From Planococcus sp. ISL-110 (lineage in GTDB: Bacteria; Bacillota; Bacilli; Bacillales_A; Planococcaceae): 64,000 bases of DNA. The position numbers and the translations under genes were made by a program. This document shows, piece after piece, positions 1-8,978 of this stretch (the stretch's first letter is position 1; each line of letters starts with the position of its first letter). Under the pieces are notes generated by a model. The model made no database searches. It was not told the DNA's origin and saw only the letters and a program-made list of their open reading frames with translations. The DNA lies in the NCBI RefSeq assembly GCF_018613575.1, contig NZ_JAGGPX010000011.1:103482-167481 (forward strand), read 5' to 3'.

Positions 1-110
1 TCCACAACATTCAGGCTGACTGCACCTTTTTCTTGTGCTTTTTTCATGATTGAGTGCTGAAAAACACCCTCAAACATTGGCGGGAACAGCGACAGGACAT
101 TTATGTTCAT
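1..110 (-). CDS. trmD: tRNA (guanine-N1)-methyltransferase TrmD, 5' part only
   Basis: The first 36 codons of trmD run off the left window edge. The reading [17 protein letters not shown] followed by a [14 protein letters not shown] stretch matches the N-terminus of the SPOUT-family enzyme that methylates G37 of tRNAs using S-adenosylmethionine. The ATG start at 110-108 shares one base with the rimM stop (TGATG), so the two genes are translationally coupled. The order rpsP-khpA-rimM-trmD agrees with the conserved ribosome/tRNA maturation operon. The C-terminal part, with the knotted SAM site, is outside the window. Confidence 0.93.
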   Translation of the reverse strand, partial: MNINVLSLFPPMFEGVFQHSIMKKAQEKGAVSLNVV

Positions 111-625
111 CAAGACAACAAACCTTCCATCACTTCGATGACCACTTTCTTTTCATCTATGTCGATTTCTTTGACGATGTCTTCAATATATGGAATGTAA
201 TGCTTCTTCCCGGTTTTGGGTGTAACTTCCCAGACATCATTGGCGCCCGTCTCCAAAATCTCACTGATGGTCCCAAGCTCCTGTCCTTCGGTTGAAAAGA
301 CTGTACATCCAAGAATTTCATGATGGTAGAACGCATTGTCCTCCAGTTCAGTCAAGTCATGTTCAGCAATCTTCAAATAGGACTCTTTGAATGGCTCTAC
401 GTCACTGATGTTCGGATAACCTTCAAAAGTCAGCAACTCGAAGTTTTTATGTTGGCGATGGCTGGCGATTTTCACCATGATCGGCTTTTTCGCATCCGGT
501 GTGAAAAGGCCAAGCTTTACACCTACAGCAAATCGTTCTTCCGGAAAATCGGTACGTGACAAGACGCGCACTTCACCCCGGATTCCGTGGGTATTGACAA
601 TTTTTCCTACATTAAACCATTGCAC
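110..625 (-). CDS. rimM: Ribosome maturation factor RimM
   Basis: RimM assists 16S processing and 30S head assembly by binding ribosomal protein S19. The 171-residue product has the N-terminal RimM beta barrel ([19 protein letters not shown] near residues 3-21) and a C-terminal PRC barrel ([20 protein letters not shown], then the EVMEGLLS end). I chose a GTG start at 625-623 because AAGGA lies 9 bases upstream and because [14 protein letters not shown] matches the usual RimM start. A longer frame opens at GTG 643, but that would add residues unlike the family. The gene follows a terminator-like hairpin after khpA and overlaps trmD by one base. Confidence 0.93.
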   Translation of the reverse strand: MQWFNVGKIVNTHGIRGEVRVLSRTDFPEERFAVGVKLGLFTPDAKKPIMVKIASHRQHKNFELLTFEGYPNISDVEPFKESYLKIAEHDLTELEDNAFYHHEILGCTVFSTEGQELGTISEILETGANDVWEVTPKTGKKHYIPYIEDIVKEIDIDEKKVVIEVMEGLLS

Positions 626-655
626 AAGCAAACATCCTTCCACTGCTATTTTTCT

Positions 656-687
656 GAAAAAAAAAGAAGGAACCTAGGCTCCTTCTT
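656..687 (-). terminator. Rho-independent terminator or attenuator after khpA
   Basis: On the minus strand a GAAGGAGCC / GGTTCCTTC stem (one G-U pair) is followed by a run of about nine T residues. It sits between khpA and rimM, so it probably lowers but may not abolish transcription into rimM-trmD, since there is no clear promoter between the hairpin and rimM. Confidence 0.75.
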
Positions 688-692
688 CTTCC

Positions 693-926
693 TTAATCCA
701 CAATATCGAGGTAAGTTTTCTTCTTATGATAACCGCCTGCTGCTGAGTACACAATTGAACGAATAGCTTTCGCTACACGCCCCTGCTTCCCGATCACTTT
801 CCCTGTATCTTCTGGATGCACGGAAAGCTTGTAGACAATACGGCTTGCGTTTTCGTCGGTTTCGACACGAACTTCTTCCGGATAATCAACTAACGGTTTC
901 ACAATGGTCTCGATCAGCTGCTTCAT
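693..926 (-). CDS. khpA: KH-domain RNA-binding protein KhpA (YlqC)
   Basis: A 77-residue protein that is essentially one KH domain. The RNA-contacting loop GKQGR (about residues 46-50, GxxG type) is intact, followed by AIRSIVYSAAG. KhpA is known to form a dimer, or a heterodimer with KhpB/Jag, and to influence cell elongation and translation of some mRNAs. The ATG at 926 has an AAGGGAGA ribosome binding site. It lies 13 bases after rpsP and is co-transcribed with it. The B. subtilis neighbour ylqD is absent between khpA and rimM. Confidence 0.93.
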   Translation of the reverse strand: MKQLIETIVKPLVDYPEEVRVETDENASRIVYKLSVHPEDTGKVIGKQGRVAKAIRSIVYSAAGGYHKKKTYLDIVD

Positions 927-939
927 AAGAAAATCTCCC

Positions 940-1212
940 TTACTTGTTTAGTTTTTCGTTATGGAATTTCTCCATAATGCCTTTTTGAGAAAACAAGTTG
1001 CGTACAGTGTCAGATGGTTTTGCACCATCATGAAGCCATTTCAACACTAATTCTTCGTCGATTTTAACTTCAGCTGGAACTGTCAGCGGGTTGTAAGTAC
1101 CTACTGTCTTGATTTGACGGCCGTCACGTGGAGCACGTGAGTCAGCTACTACAATACGGTAAAAAGGAGATTTTTTTGCTCCCATACGTTTCAAGCGAAT
1201 TTTTACTGCCAT
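940..1212 (-). CDS. rpsP: 30S ribosomal protein S16
   Basis: The 90-residue sequence begins [20 protein letters not shown] and contains the family signature [12 protein letters not shown] near residues 21-32, so it is S16, a primary assembly protein of the 30S body. The length is typical. A strong GGAGGTG site precedes the ATG. It is the first gene of the rpsP-khpA-rimM-trmD unit, with a likely own promoter at 1251-1279 in the gap downstream of ffh. Confidence 0.98.
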   Translation of the reverse strand: MAVKIRLKRMGAKKSPFYRIVVADSRAPRDGRQIKTVGTYNPLTVPAEVKIDEELVLKWLHDGAKPSDTVRNLFSQKGIMEKFHNEKLNK

Positions 1213-1250
1213 TTCTTAAAGCACCTCCGAATAGTTTCACACAAGATATT

Positions 1251-1279
1251 ATATTAGCAAGCTTTAAATAGTTTGTAAA
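1251..1279 (-). promoter_or_regulatory. Candidate sigma-A promoter for rpsP
   Basis: Minus-strand TTTACA (1279-1274), 17 bases, then TAATAT (1256-1251), with an overlapping TATAAT three bases further downstream. The site lies in the 93-bp AT-rich gap between ffh and rpsP. Prediction from sequence only. Confidence 0.5.
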
Positions 1280-1305
1280 GTATTTTTTCTTAACACCTTA
1301 AAATT

Positions 1306-2664
1306 TTACTTGAAAAGTGAGTCCAGGCCTGGCATCCCCATTTTCTTTTTGCCTTTTTTCGTGTTCATGCCGGACATTTGCTTCATCATTTTTTTCATGT
1401 CCTCGAACTGTTTCAAGAGTCGGTTGACGTCCTGAATGCTCGTTCCAGAACCTTTGGCAATCCGCTTTTTGCGGTTTGCATTGATGATTTCAGGGGTGGT
1501 TTTTTCTTTTTTCGTCATGGAATAGATAATGGCTTCCACGCGATCCATTTGGCCCTCATCCACTTTTGCGTTTTCAAGTCCTTTGATTTTATTGGCGCCC
1601 GGGAGCATTTTCAGAATTTCATCCAATGGGCCCATCTGTTTGACCTGTGACATCTGTTCAAGGAAATCATCAAAAGTAAATGTCGAGGTTCTGAACTTTT
1701 CTTCCAGTTCTTTCGCTTTTTCTTCATCGACGCTCGACTGCGCTTTTTCAATCAGCGACATCATATCGCCCATGCCGAGAATCCGTGACGCCATGCGTTC
1801 CGGATGGAAAGCTTCAAGTGCATCCAATTTTTCGCCCATCCCGACAAATTTAATCGGTTTTTGGGTAACGGTACGGATCGACAGGGCTGCACCGCCTCGT
1901 GTATCGCCATCAAGCTTCGTCAGAACGACGCCTGTAATGCCGATGGCTTCATCGAAGTTCTGAGCTACGTTGACCGCATCCTGGCCTGTCATGGAATCAA
2001 CCACAAGGAATATTTCATCCGGCTCTTTGAGGGCGCGGATATCCTTCAATTCCTGCATCAATGCCTCATCGACGTGCAGGCGGCCTGCGGTATCGATGAT
2101 GACCGTATCCAAATGCTCAGTCTTTGCATGCTCAATCGCCTGCCGTGCAATTTCCACAGGAGACATATCTGTCCCTTTGGAAAAAACCGGCAGGGACAGC
2201 TGCTTGCCAATCGTTTCAAGCTGTTGAATAGCTGCCGGACGGTATACGTCGGCCGCCACCAATAACGGCTTGCGGTTGTGTTTTCTGCGCAGCAGGTTGG
2301 CAAGTTTCCCCGAAGTGGTCGTTTTACCGGCACCTTGCAGACCGACCATCATAATGACCGTCGGCTGCTTTGAGGAAAACTCGATTTTCCGCTCTTCGCC
2401 GCCCATCAATTCAGTCAGCTCATCTTTAACGATTTTAACGACCTGCTGGCCTGGTGTCAGGCTGTCCATGACATCCTGGCCAATTGCCCGTTCGCTGACT
2501 TTCTTGACAAATTCCTTGACGACTTTCAAGTTGACATCCGCTTCGATTAAGGCAAAACGAACTTCGCGCATCATTTCCTTAACGTCTGCTTCGTTGACTT
2601 TTCCTTTGCCCTTGATCTTTGTCATGGTGCCTTGCAGGCGTTCGGATAATCCTTCAAATGCCAT
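1306..2664 (-). CDS. ffh: Signal recognition particle protein Ffh
   Basis: Ffh is the SRP54 GTPase that binds signal sequences and 4.5S/scRNA and delivers ribosomes to FtsY at the membrane. In 452 residues one sees the helical N domain (1-85), the P-loop GLQGAGKTTT (about 108-117), DTAGRLHVDE, TKLDGDTRGGAALSI and the methionine-rich M domain ending in KKMGMPGLDSLFK. The length is standard. The ATG has GGAGGCGG upstream and lies 12 bases after ylxM. The ylxM-ffh pair with ftsY upstream is the usual SRP cluster of Firmicutes. Confidence 0.98.
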   Translation of the reverse strand: MAFEGLSERLQGTMTKIKGKGKVNEADVKEMMREVRFALIEADVNLKVVKEFVKKVSERAIGQDVMDSLTPGQQVVKIVKDELTELMGGEERKIEFSSKQPTVIMMVGLQGAGKTTTSGKLANLLRRKHNRKPLLVAADVYRPAAIQQLETIGKQLSLPVFSKGTDMSPVEIARQAIEHAKTEHLDTVIIDTAGRLHVDEALMQELKDIRALKEPDEIFLVVDSMTGQDAVNVAQNFDEAIGITGVVLTKLDGDTRGGAALSIRTVTQKPIKFVGMGEKLDALEAFHPERMASRILGMGDMMSLIEKAQSSVDEEKAKELEEKFRTSTFTFDDFLEQMSQVKQMGPLDEILKMLPGANKIKGLENAKVDEGQMDRVEAIIYSMTKKEKTTPEIINANRKKRIAKGSGTSIQDVNRLLKQFEDMKKMMKQMSGMNTKKGKKKMGMPGLDSLFK

Positions 2665-2676
2665 TCTTTCCGCCTC

Positions 2677-3003
2677 CTAGTCCCATTCCTTCAGTTCGCC
2701 CAAAAATTGCTGGACATTCTCTTCTGTGAATGGCTGTTTTTCAAATGACGAAACCAATTGCTGCCGTTTCTGGAATTTCTCAAACAGCTGCAATTTGCGT
2801 TCATATTCTTCCAGCATCGCTTCCGTCCGGCGGATATTGTCATAAACCGCCTGGCGGGTGATGTTATATTCTTCAGCAATTTCGCCCAGTGAATGGTCAT
2901 CTAAATAATACAGCATCATATAGCTCCGCTGTTTAGGTGTCAGTAGCTCCTGATAGAAATCAAACAAATAATTCATGCGTGTTGTTTTTTCCAGTCCCAT
3001 CAT
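2677..3003 (-). CDS. ylxM: YlxM-family helix-turn-helix protein
   Basis: A 108-residue protein with the motif [20 protein letters not shown] at the start and a sigma-70 region-4-like helix-turn-helix ([20 protein letters not shown], about residues 42-61). YlxM homologues are found next to ffh and have been linked to SRP function in streptococci; the molecular role is not settled. The first of two tandem ATG codons has GGGTGAG upstream. It lies between ftsY and ffh, separated from ftsY by 63 bases holding two short hairpins. Confidence 0.93.
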   Translation of the reverse strand: MMGLEKTTRMNYLFDFYQELLTPKQRSYMMLYYLDDHSLGEIAEEYNITRQAVYDNIRRTEAMLEEYERKLQLFEKFQKRQQLVSSFEKQPFTEENVQQFLGELKEWD

Positions 3004-3030
3004 TGACGCTCACCCCACTCATTCTCTGCT

Positions 3031-3078
3031 TAGAATACTGAAAACAGCTAAAGCTGTCAAGTAATTTTACTTGTCTGC
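3031..3078 (-). terminator. Possible weak terminator after ftsY
   Basis: On the minus strand the ftsY stop codon lies in a CAAGTAA/TTACTTG palindrome, followed by ACAGCTTTAGCTGTTTT. The second hairpin is short and the T run weak, so it may be only a partial terminator before ylxM. Confidence 0.35.
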
Positions 3079-4083
3079 TTCAGCATCTTCCAATTGCTGT
3101 TCTTTATCCAAGCCTTCAGCAAATAAACCATAAACATATTTTTGTGCATCGAATGGCTGCAAGTCATCCAGTTTTTCGCCAAGTCCGACAAATTTCACGG
3201 GAATCTTCAACTTATTGCGAATCGCCAGAACGATGCCGCCTTTTGCCGTTCCGTCTAATTTCGTCAGGACAATCCCTGTGACGTCTGTGACTTCTTTAAA
3301 TGTTTGTGCCTGTAACATGGCATTTTGTCCGGTTGTCGCATCAAGAGCCAGCAGAACCTCATGCGGCGCCCCTGGAATTTCGCGTGAAATGACACGGTGC
3401 ACCTTCTGCAATTCATTCATCAAATTGACTTTGTTTTGCAGGCGTCCTGCTGTATCGCAGATCAGCACATCCACTCCGCGGGATTTGGCCGAACGGACAG
3501 CGTCGTACATGACCGCAGCCGGATCTGAGCCCTCGCTTTGCTTGATGACGTCAACGCCTACGCGCTGGCCCCAGACATCCAATTGCTCGATTGCTCCGGC
3601 ACGGAATGTATCGCCAGCAGCCAGCATGACGGTTTTGCCTTCGTTCTTGAAACGGTGAGCCAATTTTCCGATAGTTGTTGTTTTGCCGACACCGTTGACG
3701 CCAACCATCAAAATTACCGTCAGTCCGTCTACAAAATTGATTTCATTTGTTTCAGCTTCGCCTGCCTGGTAAATATCCACCAATTTTTCTGAAATGACAG
3801 ACTGGACGTTGGAAGTGTCCCGTACATTTTTCCGCTGCACCTCATAGCGCAGTTCATCCATCAATTCAATGACCGTTTCAAAGCCAACATCCGCCTGCAG
3901 CAGGATTTCTTCCAATTCCTCGAAAAAATCTTCATCGACCTTGCGGTATTTCGCTACCAGATCATTGATCTTCGATGTAAAGCCGGTACGGGTTTTGGTT
4001 AATCCCTCTTTGTATTTTTCAGTTGATTCTTCAGCCTCGGCGTTTCCGGCAAATTTATCTTTTAATTTTTTAAAGAAACTCAC
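3067..4083 (-). CDS. ftsY: Signal recognition particle receptor FtsY
   Basis: FtsY is the membrane-associated GTPase that receives SRP-ribosome complexes. The 338 residues comprise a short acidic/basic A region, the N domain (about 35-115), and a G domain with P-loop GVNGVGKTTTIGKLA (128-142), DTAGRLQNK and TKLDGTAKGGI. The start is GTG at 4083-4081 with GAGGAG upstream (MSFFKKLKDKF). It lies 15 bases after smc, so rnc-smc-ftsY is one unit as in B. subtilis. The very short A domain is typical of Gram-positive FtsY. Confidence 0.98.
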   Translation of the reverse strand: MSFFKKLKDKFAGNAEAEESTEKYKEGLTKTRTGFTSKINDLVAKYRKVDEDFFEELEEILLQADVGFETVIELMDELRYEVQRKNVRDTSNVQSVISEKLVDIYQAGEAETNEINFVDGLTVILMVGVNGVGKTTTIGKLAHRFKNEGKTVMLAAGDTFRAGAIEQLDVWGQRVGVDVIKQSEGSDPAAVMYDAVRSAKSRGVDVLICDTAGRLQNKVNLMNELQKVHRVISREIPGAPHEVLLALDATTGQNAMLQAQTFKEVTDVTGIVLTKLDGTAKGGIVLAIRNKLKIPVKFVGLGEKLDDLQPFDAQKYVYGLFAEGLDKEQQLEDAEADK

Positions 4084-4098
4084 GTGACCACTCCTCTT

Positions 4099-7000
4099 TT
4101 AAATTTTTTCTTCAAGCTTAACTGAAACCAATTTCGAAATCCCCGATTCCTGCATGGTGATGCCATACAGGACATCTGCACCTTCCATCGTTCCTTTGCG
4201 GTGGGTAATGACGATGAATTGGGTGTCTTCACTGAACTTCTTCAGGTATTGACTGTAACGCACGACATTCGATTCATCAAGAGCCGCTTCAACTTCGTCG
4301 AGTACACAGAACGGCACAGGGCGCACATTCAAAATCGCGAACAATAAAGCGATGGCGGTTAGTGCACGTTCCCCTCCAGACAAAAGACTCAAGTTCTGCA
4401 GCTTTTTGCCAGGCGGCTGGGCAATGATCTCGATGCCTGTCCGCAACATGTCCTGCGGATCGGTGAGTACCAGATCCGCAGAGCCACCGCCGAACAGTTC
4501 TTTAAAGGCCAACTGGAATTGCTTCCGGATGGCATGGAAGGTGTCATCAAAACGGCTGGTCATTTCCCCATCCATTTCCCGGATTAACGTCCGCAAAGTT
4601 TCTTTTGCTTCGTTCAAATCATTGCGCTGCTCTGTCAAAAAGGCATGGCGATCCGAGACATGCTCAAACTCTTCGAGGGCTCCGATATGGACTGGTCCCA
4701 ATTCCTCGATGGACTGCTTCAGCAGTTTGACTTTTCTGCGGACAGCCACTTCCTCGTCCACCATATCAAACTGCTTGGCCTGCTCGAGTGTCAGCTGGTA
4801 ATTGGTTTCAAGCTGGGTGATAAAGCTTTGGATTTGAACCTCTAAGCGTGTCGATTTGACTTCGCAGATTCGAATCGCCTCTACATACCCTTTGTAGACG
4901 CGCTGTTGTTCTTTCAGTTCCTCTTCGAGTTCGTTCAAATCGCCCTGCTGCTCTCCACGCTGTTCTTTCGTCTGGTCGACCGTTTGCAGCATCTGCGATT
5001 TTTTCGCTGACCAGGAATCGATTTCCTCAAGGATTTCTTCGTCTGAATAGACCTTAGCCGCTTCTTCTGAATGAATCCACTGCAGCTCTTTTTGATGCTC
5101 CTGCAGCTTGCGGTTACTTTTCTCCAGGCGTTCAAAAAGTTCAGCTTCGCTGGCAGTCAATTGGATGACACGTTCTTTCGTCACGGCATACAGTGATTTC
5201 TGTTCTGCCAATTTCTCCAGCACCTGATCGCGTGCCGATTCGTTTTGCTGCTTGAATAAAGTCAGTTCATCGATTTTCACTGTGATGGCGTCTAGTTCGC
5301 CAACGATGCTTTCGAGCCGCGCAACAGACGTTTCTTTCCGTCCGGTGATTGCCGTCAAATCGTAGGCCTTGTTCTTTTGTTCGGCTTCGAAAAGCTGGAA
5401 TCGCTCTAATGTGGTCTTTAACACCGCTTCAATTTCACGCAGGATAATGGAGCTTTCCGCTTCCATATCCCGATATTTTTCACCTTCGGCCCGCAGAACC
5501 TGAATTGACTCTTCAGCTGCACTAACTTCTGCTTGTTCTTTTTGGACCGTTTTCTCGGCATTTAGGATCGTATCTTCTAATTCGCCCGCCTGTACAAGTA
5601 ATTGCTCAAGCTCGGCTTTTCGTGAAAAGAAGGAGGCTTGTGTTTTATTGGCTCCACCGGTCATTGATCCCCCCGCATTGACGATATCGCCTTCGAGTGT
5701 CACGACACGGAAGCGGTTGCCTGTTGCTTTAGCGATCGCTGTCGCGCCTTTCAGATCCTCGGCGATAATGACATTGCCTAACAGATTTTCAATGATCATC
5801 GCGTATTGAGGATCGTAATTGACCAGTTCAAATGCCATATTGATGTAGGCAGGGTGCTGGCTCACTGTGGCCAAAGTATGCTCTGGAATTTTTCTCGGCT
5901 TCATGACAGTCATCGGCAGGAAAGTGGAACGGCCAGCTCTTTTTTTGCGCAGGAAATCAATCGCTTCCCGTGCATGCTGTTCGTTTTCTGTAACGATGTG
6001 CTGGCTGGAAGCACCTAAAGCCGTTTCAATCGCTTTGGCGTAATTTTTCTCGACCTGGGCAAGTTCAGCGACAGCTCCCCTGATTCCTGATAAATAACCT
6101 TTTTCGCGCGCCACTAATACTTCACGGACACCTTGGAAAAAGCCGGAAAAATCGGCTTCCAATTCCTGCAGCGTGTCGATCCGTGCACTTAGTTGCTTTT
6201 GCGACTGATACGCTTGGAACAGCATGGATTGCTTCTGGTCGAAAGCCTGCTTCTGCAGCTGGTAGGAAGCTTCACTGTCTTTATATTGCTGGCGCTTGTC
6301 TTCCAACAGCGTACGGATTTCTTGGACATCCTTTTCCGCCTGCGCTTTTTCTTTTTCCAACCTGGACAATTCCTCTATAAAGTCTGTCCGCTGCGACGCT
6401 ATGCGCCCGGTTGACTCTGACAATTGCTGCGCCTGCAAACCGATATTCTTTAGTTCATTTTTGACTGTGGCCTGCTCATTCATCAAATCGATATAAACCG
6501 ACTTGCCGTTTTCAATTTCATTATCGATATCCGCTGGCGTCCGGTTCAGCTGATCTTCGAGCCCTTTGATGGCTGTCCGGATCGTCTGCTGCTCAGCTTT
6601 GCGTTCTTCCAGCAATGTCAGTTGTTCGCTGTGCTTTTGCTTCAGGAAATCATTTTCCAGTTTTTCTGTATTGAGGTTGTCTTGCAGCTGCTGCGCCTGC
6701 CGGTGGGCATTGCTCTTTTTCTCGGACATCAGCAACTTGCGCCCTTGCCATTTCTCGGTCTCGGCACTGGCTTCCACCAAAGCGTTTTGCGCTTGGTCTA
6801 TTTTATTGTCCAAACCAGTAAGCGTGCGGCGTATGCTGCCCACTGTGTGCTCCTTCTTATTGATCTCTGCCGACAATTGCAGTTCCTTTTCGGAATGGGC
6901 TGCAGCATCATGCGTCAGCTGGGCCAACTCCCTTTCCAAGTTACCTGCATCATAAGCCAACAAAGCGATGTCGGCATCTTTCAGCTGTTCGTTCATATCC

Positions 7001-7647
7001 AAATAATCCCGAGCAGTGGAAGCCTGAATTTGCAGCGGCTCCATACGGCCATCCAATTCATGCAGGATATCAAGCACACGGTTTAGGTTCTCATCGGTTT
7101 CATTTAATTTCACTTCGGCTTTTTTCTTGCGCTGCTTGTATTTAAGGACACCTGCAGCTTCTTCGAAAATCGACCGGCGCTCTTCGGCTTTTGAATTGAG
7201 GATCTCATCCACGCGCCCCTGCGAAATGATGGAAAAAGCTTCTTTGCCAAGCCCAGAATCCATAAACAGGTCCGTGATATCCTTTAAGCGGCAATTTTGT
7301 TTATTCAACAGATAAGCGCTTTCGCCACTGCGAAAAACCCTTCTTGTTACGCTGATTTCGCTGTAATCAAGAGGGACGCGGCCATCTGTATTGTCTAAGA
7401 TTAAAGTGACTTCCGCAAAATTCAGCGGCTTTCGGGAATCGCTGCCAGCAAAAATAACATCTTCCATTTTGGCTCCGCGCAGTGATTTTGCTGATTGTTC
7501 TCCGAGCACCCAACGGATGGCATCGGTGACGTTGCTTTTGCCGCTGCCATTCGGTCCGACAACAGCTGTTACTCCAGGCACAAAGTCAATGCCGATGCGA
7601 TCGGCAAAAGATTTGAACCCCATGACTTCCAATCTTTTCAAAAACAT
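4099..7647 (-). CDS. smc: Chromosome segregation ATPase SMC
   Basis: The 1182-residue product is a full-length SMC condensin subunit that acts with ScpA and ScpB on chromosome arms. Walker A GPNGSGKSN lies at 31-39. Long coiled coils flank the central hinge, which carries GGSMTGGANK near residue 655. The C-terminal ATPase half has the signature LSGGERALTAIALLFAIL and Walker B VLDEVEAALDE. The ATG has GGAGGAG upstream and starts 2 bases after the rnc stop, suggesting coupling. Long open frames on the other strand are coiled-coil composition shadows. Confidence 0.98.
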   Translation of the reverse strand: MFLKRLEVMGFKSFADRIGIDFVPGVTAVVGPNGSGKSNVTDAIRWVLGEQSAKSLRGAKMEDVIFAGSDSRKPLNFAEVTLILDNTDGRVPLDYSEISVTRRVFRSGESAYLLNKQNCRLKDITDLFMDSGLGKEAFSIISQGRVDEILNSKAEERRSIFEEAAGVLKYKQRKKKAEVKLNETDENLNRVLDILHELDGRMEPLQIQASTARDYLDMNEQLKDADIALLAYDAGNLERELAQLTHDAAAHSEKELQLSAEINKKEHTVGSIRRTLTGLDNKIDQAQNALVEASAETEKWQGRKLLMSEKKSNAHRQAQQLQDNLNTEKLENDFLKQKHSEQLTLLEERKAEQQTIRTAIKGLEDQLNRTPADIDNEIENGKSVYIDLMNEQATVKNELKNIGLQAQQLSESTGRIASQRTDFIEELSRLEKEKAQAEKDVQEIRTLLEDKRQQYKDSEASYQLQKQAFDQKQSMLFQAYQSQKQLSARIDTLQELEADFSGFFQGVREVLVAREKGYLSGIRGAVAELAQVEKNYAKAIETALGASSQHIVTENEQHAREAIDFLRKKRAGRSTFLPMTVMKPRKIPEHTLATVSQHPAYINMAFELVNYDPQYAMIIENLLGNVIIAEDLKGATAIAKATGNRFRVVTLEGDIVNAGGSMTGGANKTQASFFSRKAELEQLLVQAGELEDTILNAEKTVQKEQAEVSAAEESIQVLRAEGEKYRDMEAESSIILREIEAVLKTTLERFQLFEAEQKNKAYDLTAITGRKETSVARLESIVGELDAITVKIDELTLFKQQNESARDQVLEKLAEQKSLYAVTKERVIQLTASEAELFERLEKSNRKLQEHQKELQWIHSEEAAKVYSDEEILEEIDSWSAKKSQMLQTVDQTKEQRGEQQGDLNELEEELKEQQRVYKGYVEAIRICEVKSTRLEVQIQSFITQLETNYQLTLEQAKQFDMVDEEVAVRRKVKLLKQSIEELGPVHIGALEEFEHVSDRHAFLTEQRNDLNEAKETLRTLIREMDGEMTSRFDDTFHAIRKQFQLAFKELFGGGSADLVLTDPQDMLRTGIEIIAQPPGKKLQNLSLLSGGERALTAIALLFAILNVRPVPFCVLDEVEAALDESNVVRYSQYLKKFSEDTQFIVITHRKGTMEGADVLYGITMQESGISKLVSVKLEEKI

Positions 7648-7649
7648 TG

Positions 7650-8405
7650 TTACTCCTCCGCTGCTTCCTGCAATTTACGGATTGCCAGCTGAGCTGCCTG
7701 CTGTTCCGCCTCTTTTTTCGACCGGCCATTGCCAACTCCCAGTTCCTTCTCCGCCAGGGACACACGAGTCACAAATACTCGGCTGTGGGCCGGACCGATT
7801 TCATCAATGATTTCATAACTCAATGCTCCAGTATTCTTTTGCTGGATCAATTCCTGCAGTTGGCTCTTATAATCCATCACATGCGAAAAAGCACCGATTT
7901 CCACTTTTGGAAATAATACCATTTCCAAAAATGCGACAACAGGCTCCAACCCTTGGTCAAGGTAGAGGGCACCGATATACGATTCGAAAACATCAGCCAG
8001 CAATGCTGGACGTGTTCTTCCGCCCGTCAGTTCTTCCCCTTTGCCCAAAAGGATGTATCTGCCGAATCCAAGTTCATTGGCAAATAAAACCAGTGATGGT
8101 TCACAAACGATCGCTGCACGCAGCTTCGTCAATTCGCCTTCGCTCATTTCAGGGTATTTCATATACAGGTAATGCGAAACGGATAATTCCAATACCGCAT
8201 CCCCTAGAAATTCCAAGCGTTCGTTGTCGGTAAATTGTTTTCTTCGATGCTCATTCACATAAGATGAATGAGTAAAAGCTTGATACAGCAATGCAGGCTT
8301 GTTGAATGAAACATTCAGCTCTTTTTGCAGTTGTTCAAATGCCGCTTTGGCGCTATCTTTTATGACGCCCGGCTTTTGGTGATTCGGTTTTTTGTTCATT
8401 GCCAT
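7650..8405 (-). CDS. rnc: Ribonuclease III
   Basis: RNase III cuts double-stranded RNA in rRNA processing and mRNA turnover. The catalytic RNase III domain has the signature [14 protein letters not shown] and the second acidic site [18 protein letters not shown]; a dsRNA-binding domain ([13 protein letters not shown] to [14 protein letters not shown]) forms the C-terminus. I placed the start at ATG 8405 ([11 protein letters not shown], 251 residues) with AAAGG 9 bases upstream. An ATG at 8435, also preceded by AAAGG, is a fair alternative. The longest frame, from 8483, begins inside the upstream terminator and is unlikely. Confidence 0.95.
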   Translation of the reverse strand: MAMNKKPNHQKPGVIKDSAKAAFEQLQKELNVSFNKPALLYQAFTHSSYVNEHRRKQFTDNERLEFLGDAVLELSVSHYLYMKYPEMSEGELTKLRAAIVCEPSLVLFANELGFGRYILLGKGEELTGGRTRPALLADVFESYIGALYLDQGLEPVVAFLEMVLFPKVEIGAFSHVMDYKSQLQELIQQKNTGALSYEIIDEIGPAHSRVFVTRVSLAEKELGVGNGRSKKEAEQQAAQLAIRKLQEAAEE

Positions 8406-8461
8406 TTTTATCTGCCTTTCTTTGTGTACTTCCATCAATTTTACCTTTTTTTCAGCTGTTG

Positions 8462-8516
8462 TGCAAAAAGAGAATTGACGCACAACTGCTTAGTATAACA
8501 GCAATTGTGCGTCAAT
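8462..8516 (-). terminator. Terminator of the fapR-acpP lipid operon
   Basis: A perfect 12-bp stem (ATTGACGCACAA at 8474-8485 with TTGTGCGTCAAT at 8505-8516) is followed on the minus strand by TCTCTTTTTGC. It separates the lipid operon and the 8550-8697 repeat from rnc. Confidence 0.85.
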
Positions 8517-8549
8517 GGGTGGTTGAGTATTGTTGTTTAGCAGACGGAC

Positions 8550-8697
8550 CTAGATGGCCGCTTCCGCTTTTCTTGGTGTCCAGCTCTAGCGATCAGACCC
8601 TTGGGGTCATAAGTCACGCTGGCTGTGCGGCTGAAAACATGCCGCTTCGCCAGCGCGCCTTACACCTGTCAGAGCTGAACAGGCACTTCCACATTTC
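8550..8697. repeat. Structured intergenic repeat between acpP and rnc
   Basis: A GC-richer stretch that can fold into one long imperfect hairpin. The inner arms CATAAGTCACGCTGGC (from 8608) and GCCAGCGCGCCTTAC (to about 8663) pair around a GCGGC/GCCGC stem and a short A-rich loop. The outer arms GTCCAGCTCT (from 8578) and AGAGCTGAAC (to about 8680) also pair. The motif chain CCAGCTCTAGCG, GGGGTCATAAG, CCTGTCAGAGCTGAACAGG resembles a family of intergenic repeats I recall from Bacillaceae and Planococcaceae genomes. No coding potential is seen. Confidence 0.65.
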
Positions 8698-8701
8698 TTG
8701 C

Positions 8702-8938
8702 TTAAGCTTGTTTCTTTTCGATATACGTTACTGCGTCGCCTACTGTAGCCATGTTCTCAGCGTCTTCGTCAGAAATCTCCATATCAAATTCATCTTCAAG
8801 TTCCATAACCAATTCTACTACGTCCAATGAATCTGCACCTAGGTCACCGGTAAATGAAGCTTCAATTTTCACTTCGCTTTCTTCTACACCTAGACGATCC
8901 ACGATTACTTTAGTTACTCTATCTAATACTGTTGACAA
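8702..8938 (-). CDS. acpP: Acyl carrier protein
   Basis: ACP carries growing acyl chains on a phosphopantetheine arm. The 78-residue acidic protein has the attachment Ser37 in [18 protein letters not shown]. The longest frame begins at GTG 8947, but that codon lies inside the Shine-Dalgarno GGGGAGGTG. A TTG start at 8938-8936 ([17 protein letters not shown]) has correct 8-base spacing and gives the normal ACP length. It is last in fapR-plsX-fabD-fabG-acpP and ends before a strong terminator. Confidence 0.97.
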   Translation of the reverse strand: MSTVLDRVTKVIVDRLGVEESEVKIEASFTGDLGADSLDVVELVMELEDEFDMEISDEDAENMATVGDAVTYIEKKQA

Positions 8939-8978
8939 TGTCGTCACCTCCCCTCAAATCAGTATACAAAAATCTTTC

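Noticed and set aside
8399-8830. 143-codon plus-strand frame across the acpP-rnc gap
   Set aside because: It runs through the structured repeat and the terminator and shows no protein-family pattern.
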